From an uncultured Bradyrhizobium sp. (GTDB lineage: Bacteria > Pseudomonadota > Alphaproteobacteria > Rhizobiales > Xanthobacteraceae), in assembly GCF_936943645.1 (NCBI RefSeq), contig NZ_CAKZJO010000053.1:1-64000 (forward strand): 64,000 nt of DNA, in the 5' to 3' direction. The position numbers and the translations under genes are program-made. The notes under the pieces are model-generated. The model had not been told where the DNA came from. It did not search any database and saw nothing but the letters and a program-made list of their open reading frames with translations. Shown piece by piece: positions 17,980 through 25,951 of the stretch. Position 1 is the stretch's first letter. Each line of letters begins with the position of its first letter.

Positions 17980-19479
17980 TCACTCCTGGAGCGCCTCCTC
18001 GCGCCGCGCGCGGATCGTGGGCAACATGATCAGGAGGATCGCGACGACGGCGGCGGCCAGGAGGCCGGCCGAGATCGGCGACGTCAGCAGCGCGGTGGCA
18101 TCGCCCCGCGACAGCACCATGGCGCGGCGGAAATTCTCCTCGATCGCCGGGCCGAGAACCAGGCCGAGCAACAGCGGTGCCGCCGGCAGTTGCAGCTTGA
18201 TCAAGGCGTAGCCGAACACGCAGAACACCGCCGCCTCATAGACCTCGAATGTTCCGCTATTGATCGAATAGACGCCGATCGAGCAGAACACCATGATCGC
18301 CGGGAACAGATAGCGATAGGGGATGGTGAGCAGCTTGACCCAGAGGCCGACCAGCGGAAGGTTGAGGATCAGCAGCATGAGATTGCCGACCCACATCGAG
18401 GCGATCAGGCCCCAGAACAAGGTCGGATTCTTCGTCATCACCTCCGGACCCGGATGGATGTTGTGGATGTTCATGGCACCGACCATCAGGGCCATCACGA
18501 CGTTGGAGGGAACGCCCAGCGTCAGCAGCGGGATGAACGAGGTCTGCGCACCGGCGTTGTTCGCGGACTCCGGGCCGGCGACGCCCTCGATGGCGCCTTT
18601 GCCGAACTGCTCGGGATGCCGCGACAGCTTCTTCTCCAGCGTATAGGACGCAAAGGACGACAGCACCGCGCCGCCGCCGGGCAGCACGCCCAGCAAGGTG
18701 CCGAGCGCCGTGCCGCGCAGCATCGCCGGCACCATCCGCCGGAAATCCTCGCGGGTCGGAAACAGATTGGTGATCTTCTGCGTCACCAGTGACAGCTTGT
18801 CGTCCTGCTCGAGATTCTTGACGATCTCGGCAAAGCCGAAGATGCCCATCGCCAGCGGCACGAAATCGAGCCCGTCGAACAGCTGCGGAATGCCGAAGGC
18901 AAAGCGCTGGCTGCCGCTATTGAGATCCGTGCCGACGAGACTCAGGAGCATGCCGAGCACGACCATGCCGATGCCCTCGATGAACGGGCCGCTCGACAGC
19001 ACCGAGGCCAGGATCAGGCCGAGGATCATCAGCGCGAAGAATTCCTTGGGGCCGAACAGCAGCGCGGTTGCGGTCAGCGGGCCCGCGAGCGCCGCCAAGG
19101 CCAGCGTCGCGACGCATCCAGCGAAGAAGGAGCCGATGGCGGCGGTCGCGAGCGCCACGCCGGCGCGGCCCTGCTTCGCCATCTGGTAGCCGTCGATCGT
19201 GGTCACGACGGACGAGGACTCGCCGGGGAGATTGACCACGATGGCCGTGGTCGAACCGCCATATTGTGCGCCGTAATAGATGCCGGCGAGCATGATCAGC
19301 GCGGCGTCCGGCTGCAGCGCATAGGTGATCGGCAGCAGCATCGCGATGGTCGCGAGCGGACCGAGGCCCGGAAGCACGCCGATCAGGGTACCGAGCAAGC
19401 AGCCGAAGAAGGCGTAGAGCAGATTGGTGGGCTGGGCCGCCGTGGCAAAGCCGATCGCCAGATTATGAAAGAGATCCAT
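17980..19479 (-). CDS. tctA: Tripartite tricarboxylate transporter large membrane subunit TctA
   Basis: The 499-residue integral membrane protein has the hallmark TctA segments GTLIGVLPGLGPLATIAMLL and AGIYYGAQYGGSTTAIVVNLPGE, plus GPESANNAGAQTSFIPLLTLGVPSNVVMALM. It is the large channel subunit of a secondary importer driven by ion gradients that works with TctB and a TctC receptor. It is the last gene of the leftward run. A TctC-like receptor is encoded divergently at 29.0 kb, far from TctAB but probably under the same regulator. The substrate is likely a carboxylate handled by the adjacent acyl-CoA genes. Confidence 0.95.
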   Translation of the reverse strand: MDLFHNLAIGFATAAQPTNLLYAFFGCLLGTLIGVLPGLGPLATIAMLLPITYALQPDAALIMLAGIYYGAQYGGSTTAIVVNLPGESSSVVTTIDGYQMAKQGRAGVALATAAIGSFFAGCVATLALAALAGPLTATALLFGPKEFFALMILGLILASVLSSGPFIEGIGMVVLGMLLSLVGTDLNSGSQRFAFGIPQLFDGLDFVPLAMGIFGFAEIVKNLEQDDKLSLVTQKITNLFPTREDFRRMVPAMLRGTALGTLLGVLPGGGAVLSSFASYTLEKKLSRHPEQFGKGAIEGVAGPESANNAGAQTSFIPLLTLGVPSNVVMALMVGAMNIHNIHPGPEVMTKNPTLFWGLIASMWVGNLMLLILNLPLVGLWVKLLTIPYRYLFPAIMVFCSIGVYSINSGTFEVYEAAVFCVFGYALIKLQLPAAPLLLGLVLGPAIEENFRRAMVLSRGDATALLTSPISAGLLAAAVVAILLIMLPTIRARREEALQE

Positions 19480-19491
19480 CGGCCGGCTCGT

Positions 19492-19959
19492 TCAGTTGAG
19501 AAGGGACGGCCAGACAGGCAATGGCAGCCCGAGACCATAGACGAAGACGGCAAGGCACAACACGATCAGCACCGCGGCATTGGTCAGCGCTCCGATCCAG
19601 GTGAATTCGGAACTCGCCCTGCTCGACACCACGATCAGCACGAACAGCGCGCCGACCAGGCCGAGCGGAAACAAGAGGGCCCCGAACAGGACCACCGAAC
19701 CGGTGATCCAGGCGAGCCCCTTGAGGTCCCATTTGCGCAGGGTCTGCCGGTCCGCGGCCGGCTTCATCGCGCCGAACATCACGACAAGTCCGATGGCGGC
19801 GAGCACGATTGCCAGCAGGCGCGGGAAATAGCCCGGCCCCATCTTCGCCGCCGTGCCTGCGGGATACTGCAGTGCCGTCACGAAGAAGAAGATAGCAAAG
19901 GCGAGGAACAGGGCGCCGGACGCAAAGGCCCTGTGATTGCGGATCGCCAATCCCCTCAT
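19492..19959 (-). CDS. tctB: Tripartite tricarboxylate transporter small membrane subunit TctB
   Basis: The 155-residue protein has four hydrophobic segments and the TctB pattern (FAIFFFVTALQYPAGTAAKM, then MGPGYFPRLLAIVLAAIGL). TctB is the small membrane subunit that partners TctA. The ATG overlaps the stop of the CMD-family gene upstream by 4 bases, and 12 bases separate it from tctA, so the transport genes are coupled to the enzymes of the operon. Confidence 0.92.
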   Translation of the reverse strand: MRGLAIRNHRAFASGALFLAFAIFFFVTALQYPAGTAAKMGPGYFPRLLAIVLAAIGLVVMFGAMKPAADRQTLRKWDLKGLAWITGSVVLFGALLFPLGLVGALFVLIVVSSRASSEFTWIGALTNAAVLIVLCLAVFVYGLGLPLPVWPSLLN

Positions 19960-20750
19960 TCCGGTCCTCCGTTTTCATCCAAGCCGGCCTTCGCGGAGCG
20001 CTCTTCGAGCGCTTCCATCAGAACCGGCACGCCGATCGCGCAGGCATGGACGCCGAGATGCGCGGTCATCTGGAGAACCTGGCGGATCTTCCGCTGGTCG
20101 ATCCCGAGCCGCAGCGCCCTCTTGATCTGCACACGCAGCCCTTGCGGATTGAGCGCGGTGAAGCAGGCACTGAGGGCGAGCGAGATCAGGCACTGCGAGC
20201 GCTGGTCGAGACCTTCGCCTGCGCGTCGGTCCGCCAGGAGGTCGAGCAGGACGGCGAAATAGCCGGGATCGGAGCGCAGCCATTGCTCGCAGAATTCCGG
20301 CCAGTCGCCGAACTGCGCGACGTAGACGTCGCGTAGCGCGCGCTGCTCTGTCGTAAGCTCGGAATGATCGGCCTGAATTCCGGCCCCCGCCAGTTCCTCG
20401 GTGAGGATGCCGATGCCGACGTTGCAACCGTCCAGCCCTTGAACCGTCGCGAGGCGAAAGACGTCGATGATCTCCCGCGCCGTGGCGCCCTCCTGCAGCG
20501 CGAGGCGCAGGTGAAGCGCGAGGCCGGAGCGGAACAGATGCGTCGCCGATCCGTCGAGCGCGACGTAGATCAGCTCGCACATCTTGCGAGACAGCGGCCC
20601 CTTCTCTGCGGCATAGCCCGCGTACCGGCCGTAGGCCTGAAGAAACGCGGGATCAAAACGCAACAGGCCTTCCGTCCAAGGCCGCCAATAGCCGCGCGCC
20701 CTGACATAGGCCTCTTTCAGCACCTGCTGTTCCGGCGTCAGATCGGACAT
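19956..20750 (-). CDS. Carboxymuconolactone decarboxylase-family protein, two tandem CMD domains
   Basis: About 264 residues contain two AhpD/CMD-like repeats: MCELIYVALDGSATHLFRSG with HLRLALQEGATAREIIDVFRL, then QCLISLALSACFTALNPQGL with QIKRALRLGIDQRKIRQVLQ. The redox CxxC of AhpD is absent, so a peroxidase-reductase role is unlikely. Such tandem proteins are common in aromatic and acyl-CoA degradation clusters but their reaction is often unknown. ATG 20750 (MSDLTPEQQ) is preferred over an in-frame TTG 7 codons upstream. It begins 14 bases after the stop of the SDR gene. Confidence 0.8.
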   Translation of the reverse strand: MSDLTPEQQVLKEAYVRARGYWRPWTEGLLRFDPAFLQAYGRYAGYAAEKGPLSRKMCELIYVALDGSATHLFRSGLALHLRLALQEGATAREIIDVFRLATVQGLDGCNVGIGILTEELAGAGIQADHSELTTEQRALRDVYVAQFGDWPEFCEQWLRSDPGYFAVLLDLLADRRAGEGLDQRSQCLISLALSACFTALNPQGLRVQIKRALRLGIDQRKIRQVLQMTAHLGVHACAIGVPVLMEALEERSAKAGLDENGGPE

Positions 20751-20763
20751 CGCGATTGTCCCA

Positions 20764-21537
20764 TCAGGCAATGTTGGTCACGACGATGCCGCCATCCACG
20801 GTGAGCACCTGGGCCGTGATGAAGCCGCTCTCGTCTCCGGCGAGGAAGCAGATCGCCTTGGCGATGTCGTCGACCGTCCCGAGCCTGCCGAGCGGCGTTC
20901 GCGCGACACGGCGTGCGTCGAGCTCGGCATTGCGGTTGCGCATCGTTCCCTCGGTCGGGATCGCCGAGGGCGCCACCGCATTGACGCGGATGTTGCGCTC
21001 GCCGAGCTCGGCTGCAGCTGCGCGGGTGACGCCCATGACGCCGGCCTTGATGCCGCTGTAGACGATGCTGTTCTTGGCCGAGATCAGGCCCGCGACAGAC
21101 GCGACGTTGACGATGGCGCCGCCACGCTGCGCATCCATGACCTCCGCGGCGGCCTGGATTCCCCAGATGATCGCCTTGAAGCCGATGTTGAGCATGCGAT
21201 CGACGGTTTCCGGCGCAATGTCCGGAACGGATTGATAGCGGACCCAGGCCGCGTTGTTGACGAGGATGTCGAGACGCCCCTGCTGCTGCGCCAATCCGAG
21301 CACGGCCTGCCGCATGCCGTCGCGGCTGGAGACGTCCTGCGTGACCGCGACCGCATTGCCGCCTGCGGCCTTGATGGCGCCCACCGTGCCTTCCACGAAT
21401 TCCGGCTTCAGATCGTTGACGCCGACGATCGCGCCGCGCGCCGCGAGCTTGAGCGCGGTCGCACGGCCGATGCCGTTTCCGGCGCCGGTGACGAGTGCGA
21501 CGCGGCCCGCGAGCGTCCGATCCCTGTTTTCGGTCAT
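20764..21537 (-). CDS. SDR-family oxidoreductase, copy 1 of the acyl-CoA operon
   Basis: The 257-residue classical short-chain dehydrogenase shows cofactor motif VTGAGNGIGRATALKLA, NNAAW in place of the usual NNAG, and active site Y-x3-K in VYSGIKAGVMG. Asp after the second strand (GVNDLKPEF) suggests NAD preference. In an acyl-CoA pathway it would serve as a 3-hydroxyacyl-CoA or alcohol dehydrogenase. ATG 21537 is favoured because AAGGAG lies 6 bases upstream. The frame is open a further 20 codons through a 15-base tandem repeat that encodes SLKD units. Confidence 0.88.
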   Translation of the reverse strand: MTENRDRTLAGRVALVTGAGNGIGRATALKLAARGAIVGVNDLKPEFVEGTVGAIKAAGGNAVAVTQDVSSRDGMRQAVLGLAQQQGRLDILVNNAAWVRYQSVPDIAPETVDRMLNIGFKAIIWGIQAAAEVMDAQRGGAIVNVASVAGLISAKNSIVYSGIKAGVMGVTRAAAAELGERNIRVNAVAPSAIPTEGTMRNRNAELDARRVARTPLGRLGTVDDIAKAICFLAGDESGFITAQVLTVDGGIVVTNIA

Positions 21538-21546
21538 GGCAATCTC

Positions 21547-21591
21547 CTTCAAGCTCTCGTCCTTCAAGCTCTTGTCCTTCAAGCTCTCGTC
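21547..21591. repeat. 15-bp tandem repeat with a Shine-Dalgarno-like core, three copies
   Basis: Three direct copies of a 15-base unit occur at 21547-21561, 21562-21576 (one mismatch) and 21577-21591, with a decayed fourth copy to 21606. Read on the - strand the unit is GACGAGAGCTTGAAG followed by GA. Each junction therefore repeats a GAAGGA ribosome-binding-like core ahead of the SDR start at 21537. The copy nearest the start gives the real AAGGAG. In frame, the repeat would encode SLKDxSLKD if translation began earlier. Confidence 0.85.
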
Positions 21592-21593
21592 GC

Positions 21594-22622
21594 TCAAGTT
21601 CCTGCCTCGGCGAACGGAGCAACTTCCGATACGTAACGGCGGCCGAGCGTGCTGATCAGGCCGCTGGCATCACCCTGTGCCTGCAGCGTGCGGATGCGGC
21701 GCAGATGGCGATGCACCGGCACGTCCCACGTAAAGCCCATGCCGCCATGGATCTGCAGCGCGCCTTCGCTGATCGAGCTGCCATAGGTCACCGCTGCCAG
21801 GAACGCGGCATCGCGCTGCAACGGACCGCCGCCCTCGGACAGGCTGCGCGTGATCGCATGACGAATGCTCTCGAGCCCGAGCTTCTGGCGCGCCAGCGCA
21901 TGGCGGATCGCCTGGTTGTAGGACAGCGCATGGCCGAACTGCCGGCGCGTCGATGCGTGCTCCTGCGCGAGCGCCAGACACGCCTCGGCCGATCCCAGGA
22001 TCGCCGCGGCGCGCAGCACGTTGGCGTCCGAATTGAGCGGGTCCCACGTGCCCGCGGGCAGAATCGAGCCGACGGAAACCTCGACCTTCTCCAGCCGCAC
22101 CGTATGCTCCGGCACCGTCAGATCGAGGCCGGCGGCCTCCTCCACCACGACACCGTCGGCATCGATCGGGACCAGCGCCGCGGCGCCGCCGCTCATTCGC
22201 ACCAGGATGTAATCGGCGCACGCTGCGCAGGGCGCGCGTGCCACCGTGCCGCTCAGCACCAGCAGCCCGCCTTCGCGCGCGGCGACGGCCTCGCCCCGCC
22301 AGCCGATCGTCGCCAATGTCTTGCCGGACACGATCGCGGCGGCAAGTCGCGTCAGCGACGACTGGAATGACCGGGCGACGAGGATGGTCTCCAGCAGCGG
22401 AAAGGTCAGCAATCCGGAATGGGCAGCCGCGATCACCGGCACCGCGAAGCCGAGCGGCAGGGCCAGCCCCCCCACCTGCTCATCCGCGATCACGCCGAGC
22501 AGTCCGTCGCCGGCCAGATTTTGCGCCTGCGCGCGTGCGTCCAGGCCCGCACATGCGGTGACCGCGCGTGCCGCGGTTGCCGCGAACTCGTCGGGCTGAA
22601 GTCCTTCGGCCATGCTCATCAT
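21594..22622 (-). CDS. Acyl-CoA dehydrogenase family protein (short form)
   Basis: The 342-residue flavoprotein of the acyl-CoA dehydrogenase family shows the C-terminal region RRQFGHALSYNQAIRHALAR and QIHGGMGFTWDVPVHRHLRR typical of the family. The catalytic glutamate position of classical enzymes is not clear in the shortened sequence. Two dehydrogenase genes in one operon often form a heteromeric enzyme, as in steroid side-chain ACADs, and this may be the smaller partner of the gene ending at 23428. Three closely spaced ATG codons (22622, 22619, 22613) are possible; 22619 has GAGGA at good spacing. The stop lies just beyond the tandem repeat before the SDR gene. Confidence 0.87.
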   Translation of the reverse strand: MMSMAEGLQPDEFAATAARAVTACAGLDARAQAQNLAGDGLLGVIADEQVGGLALPLGFAVPVIAAAHSGLLTFPLLETILVARSFQSSLTRLAAAIVSGKTLATIGWRGEAVAAREGGLLVLSGTVARAPCAACADYILVRMSGGAAALVPIDADGVVVEEAAGLDLTVPEHTVRLEKVEVSVGSILPAGTWDPLNSDANVLRAAAILGSAEACLALAQEHASTRRQFGHALSYNQAIRHALARQKLGLESIRHAITRSLSEGGGPLQRDAAFLAAVTYGSSISEGALQIHGGMGFTWDVPVHRHLRRIRTLQAQGDASGLISTLGRRYVSEVAPFAEAGT

Positions 22623-22651
22623 CGTCCTCTTCGAAACCCTTCAATCGTCCA

Positions 22652-23428
22652 CTAGGCCAGATATCCGCCGTCCACCGGCAGGATGGCGCCGTTGACATAG
22701 GACGCCATCGCAGACGCCAGAAAGACCACCGGCCCCGCGATCTCGTCCGGCTGTCCCACCCGCTTCATCGGCGTGCGCGCCATCAGGCCGGACAGCCGCG
22801 CGGGATTGTCGCGGGTGAACTCGCTCATCTCGGTCGCGATGATGCCCGGCGCGACGGCGTTGACCCGGATGCCGTCGGGCGCGAGGTCGCGGGCGAGCGC
22901 CTGCGTGAACAGCCTCACCGCCCCCTTGGACGGCGAATAGCCGAGCGCCCCGTTCATGCCGCCAAAGGCCGCAACGGAGGCGACGTTTATAATAGTCCCT
23001 CGCGTCTTGCGCAGCGCCGGAATGAAGGCGTGGACCACGTTGAAGGTTCCGTTGACGTTGACGTCGAACACCTGCCGCCAGTTCTCGGGGGCGCGCGGGC
23101 TGTCAATCGGCTCGCGAATAATGATGCCGGCATTGTTGACGAGGACGTCCGCCGGGCCGATCTCTTCGTCCACGCGCCTGGCCACGTCATTGCACGCCGC
23201 AGCGTCGGTGACGTCGAGCGAACAGGCGAGCGCCTCCTTGCCTGCATCCCTGATCTCGCGCGCGGCCGACTCTGCCTTGTCCTGCCGCAGATCGGTCACG
23301 ACGACCCTGGCTCCAGCGGCGGCAACGCCCAGGGCGATGGCACGGCCGATGCCCTGTCCCGCGCCCGTCACGACGACGAGGCGATTCTGGAGCAGGCCCG
23401 CTGGGAGGCTCTGGCCGCCGGACCCCAT
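22652..23428 (-). CDS. SDR-family oxidoreductase, copy 2 of the acyl-CoA operon
   Basis: The 258-residue classical SDR has VVTGAGQGIGRAIALGVA, LVNNAGIIIREP and active site YSPSKGAVRLFTQALA (Y-x3-K), ending with a GAILPVDGGYLA tail. Asp at VVVTDLRQDKA points to NAD(H). ATG 23428 is selected because it shares bases with the stop of the acyl-CoA dehydrogenase gene (TGATG) and precedes the Rossmann motif by about 20 residues. The frame is open another 70 codons upstream only as a shadow of that gene. It is probably a hydroxyacyl-CoA or alcohol dehydrogenase. Confidence 0.88.
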   Translation of the reverse strand: MGSGGQSLPAGLLQNRLVVVTGAGQGIGRAIALGVAAAGARVVVTDLRQDKAESAAREIRDAGKEALACSLDVTDAAACNDVARRVDEEIGPADVLVNNAGIIIREPIDSPRAPENWRQVFDVNVNGTFNVVHAFIPALRKTRGTIINVASVAAFGGMNGALGYSPSKGAVRLFTQALARDLAPDGIRVNAVAPGIIATEMSEFTRDNPARLSGLMARTPMKRVGQPDEIAGPVVFLASAMASYVNGAILPVDGGYLA

Positions 23429-24639
23429 CACTTGCCCCGCGACAGCTGGAGAATACGATCGGCAATGATACCGAGCTGGATCTCGGTCGTCCCGGCATAG
23501 ATCGTTTCGGCGCGCGCCTGGAGATAGATCGCCTCGAACCGTCGTCGCGCCACCGTGATCGCCGCCTTCTGCGGCAGGGACGCCTGCGAGAGCAGCTCGA
23601 GCGCGAGCGCCGCAAAACGCTGATGCGACTCGCTCCAATAGAGTTTCGCAAGACTGCCGCGCGCGCCGATCTTGTCACCCTTGACCAGCGCCTCGACCGC
23701 GGTCTCGACATGCGCTTTCAGCACCTCGATCTCGACCGCGACCTCGCCGAGCCTGACCGCGTAGTGCCGGTCCGCGACCATCGCCGACAGCGCCGGGTCC
23801 GCCTTGCAGGACGAGATCAGATGACGCAGCTCATTCTCGAACCGCCAGGCGCGATACATACGGTTGGTCGCCCGCTCGATCTCCAGCACGCGGATGGCTG
23901 CGGCCCAGCCTTCGTCGGGCGCTCCGATCGCATCCTGCTGGGCCACCTCGACCTCGTCGAAGAACACCTCGCAAAAGCTCTCGCGGCCGTCGATCGACTT
24001 GATGGTGCGCACGCGCACGCCTTCGGCATCGAGCGGCACCGCGAACATCGCAAGGCCGCGATGGCGATCCTCCAGTGCCCCGGTGCGGGCGAGCACGAGA
24101 CAGCGCTGCGACCGGTAGGCGCCGCTGGTCCAGATCTTCTGACCGTTGATCCGCCAACCGTCACCGTCCCGCGTCGCGCGCGTACGCAGGCCCGCGAGGT
24201 CGGAGCCCGCTTCGGGCTCGGAAAAGCCCTGGCACCAGATGTTGCGCATCTCGAGGATCGCCGGCAGGAAGCGCCGCTTCTGCTCCTCCGTGCCGACGGC
24301 CAGAATGATCGGACCGGCGAGCTCCTTGCCGATCGAGTTGACGCTCTCCGGCATCGCAAGCCGGCCGATCTCCTGATTGGCGATGAGATGTTCGCGCAAG
24401 GAGCGGCCGTGCCCGCCATAGGCCTTCGGCCAGGTGATGCCGGTGAGGCCGGCGCGGTACATCGCCGCCTCCCAGGCGACGGACTGCTGGAGCGTGGGCG
24501 GCGCGAAGGCGGCGCTGTCACTGCGGAAGCTGGCAGGCAGATTGGCGTGAAGCCAGCGATGCATCGCATTGCGATAGGCCTCGCCGGTCAGGTTCTCGCT
24601 TGCGGTGGATTGCGCCGATACCGCTTCAACTACACTCAT
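23428..24639 (-). CDS. Acyl-CoA dehydrogenase
   Basis: The 403-residue enzyme has the full acyl-CoA dehydrogenase layout: N-terminal helical domain with GLTGITWPKAYGGHGRSLRE, middle strand domain with WCQGFSEPEAGSDLAGLRTR and RINGQKIWTSGA (FAD and substrate contacts), and C-terminal helical domain with YAGTTEIQLGIIADRIL. It oxidises an acyl-CoA at the alpha-beta bond and passes electrons to ETF. It is probably a partner of the shorter dehydrogenase gene downstream. An enoyl-CoA hydratase at the head of the operon would act next. Confidence 0.93.
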   Translation of the reverse strand: MSVVEAVSAQSTASENLTGEAYRNAMHRWLHANLPASFRSDSAAFAPPTLQQSVAWEAAMYRAGLTGITWPKAYGGHGRSLREHLIANQEIGRLAMPESVNSIGKELAGPIILAVGTEEQKRRFLPAILEMRNIWCQGFSEPEAGSDLAGLRTRATRDGDGWRINGQKIWTSGAYRSQRCLVLARTGALEDRHRGLAMFAVPLDAEGVRVRTIKSIDGRESFCEVFFDEVEVAQQDAIGAPDEGWAAAIRVLEIERATNRMYRAWRFENELRHLISSCKADPALSAMVADRHYAVRLGEVAVEIEVLKAHVETAVEALVKGDKIGARGSLAKLYWSESHQRFAALALELLSQASLPQKAAITVARRRFEAIYLQARAETIYAGTTEIQLGIIADRILQLSRGK

Positions 24640-24672
24640 TGCCTGCTTCCCGTTCTCGCCACGTCCGCCGAC

Positions 24673-25890
24673 TCACTGCGACTTGAGCAGATCGCAGGCA
24701 CTCTCCGAGGCCGGCCGCCACGCATCCTCGGGCGCGATCGTGCCGGTAATCTCGTAATAGTCGTAGGTGTATTTGGATTCCGCCGGTGTCTTGATCCGCG
24801 CGACATAGAGCGGGCGCATCACCTGGCCGTCGGCCCGGATCGCGACATTCTTCATCTCGAAATCGTTGACCGGCGTGTTCTTCATCTGCCGCATCACGGC
24901 ATCACCATCGTCGGAACCGGTCGCGGCCACCGCCTTCAGGTAATGCGTGATGGCGCTGTAGGTGGCCGACTTGCCCTCGTTGAGCAGCTGACCATTGGTC
25001 GCCTCGGCATAACGTTTGGCGAAGGCCCTGCTCTCCGGGGTCATGTCCCAATAGAACGGCGTCGTCAGCCGCACGTTCTGCAGATCCTTGAGGCCGATCC
25101 CGTGGGTCTGGCTGATCATGAGACCGAGCGGGACGAGCAATTGCGACTTGGTCAGGCCAAACTCCTGCGCCTGCTTGATCGCATTGGCGAAGTCCGCCCC
25201 CGAATTGGCGAGCGCGATCGCCTTGGCGCCGCTGGCCTGCGCCGTCAGCAGGAACGAGGAGAGATCCGACGCATTCAGCGGATGCAGCACCGACCCCACC
25301 ACCTTGCCGCCGCCCGCTTCGATGAACTTCGTCGCATCCGCCTGCCAGGCCTTGCCGAAGGCGTAGTCGACCGTCAGGAAGAACCAGCTGTCGACGCCCT
25401 GCGCGAGCAGCGCTTTCACCGTGGCCTTCGGCTGGGCATAGGTGTCGACCACCCATTGCGTGGTCATCGGCGAGCATTTGTCGTTGGTGAAGAACGAGCC
25501 TGCCGTGCCGGCCAGCATGTAGGGCTTCTTGCGGTTCTTCATGATGTCCTGCACGGCCAGCGCGATCGACGAGGCCGAGCAGCCGACGATGGCATCGACG
25601 CCCTCATTGTCGAGCCAGCGCATCGCGATTGCGACGCCGACATCGGGCTTGTTCTGGTCGTCGGCGATCACGAGCTCGATCTTCTTGCCGCCAACCGCTC
25701 CGCCGAAATCGGCGACCGCAAGCTTGGCCGCGGCCACCGAGCCGAGGCCGCAATTGTCGGCATAGGGACCGTTCTGGTCGTTCATGATGCCGATCTTGAT
25801 CACGTCGCCGGAGATGCCCTGTGCCGACAGCGGTACATTCGTCAGCAGCAAGGCCATGATGCCGAGCGCCGCGATCGTCAATCTTCTCAT
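24673..25890 (-). CDS. Branched-chain-type ABC transporter substrate-binding protein
   Basis: The 405-residue protein has a signal peptide (MRRLTIAALGIMALLLTNVPLSAQ) and the Leu/Ile/Val-binding fold: VIKIGIMNDQNGPYADNCGL, VDAIVGCSASSIALAVQDIM and PYMLAGTAGSFFTNDKCSPM. It is periplasmic. No permease or ATPase gene for it lies in this operon, so it must use an ABC complex encoded elsewhere, or act as an extra receptor. It sits inside an acyl-CoA operon that also carries a TTT importer, giving two uptake options for the pathway substrate. Confidence 0.9.
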   Translation of the reverse strand: MRRLTIAALGIMALLLTNVPLSAQGISGDVIKIGIMNDQNGPYADNCGLGSVAAAKLAVADFGGAVGGKKIELVIADDQNKPDVGVAIAMRWLDNEGVDAIVGCSASSIALAVQDIMKNRKKPYMLAGTAGSFFTNDKCSPMTTQWVVDTYAQPKATVKALLAQGVDSWFFLTVDYAFGKAWQADATKFIEAGGGKVVGSVLHPLNASDLSSFLLTAQASGAKAIALANSGADFANAIKQAQEFGLTKSQLLVPLGLMISQTHGIGLKDLQNVRLTTPFYWDMTPESRAFAKRYAEATNGQLLNEGKSATYSAITHYLKAVAATGSDDGDAVMRQMKNTPVNDFEMKNVAIRADGQVMRPLYVARIKTPAESKYTYDYYEITGTIAPEDAWRPASESACDLLKSQ

Positions 25891-25951
25891 GTCATCCTCC
25901 CGTTCTCAGCGTTTCCTCTGGGTCCGCTTCTGCGGCCTCTTGTGATTTAGT

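Noticed and set aside
22652..23638. An N-terminally extended SDR of 328 residues.
   Set aside because: The first 70 residues are a shadow of the acyl-CoA dehydrogenase gene. The overlapping TGATG start at 23428 gives the normal SDR length.
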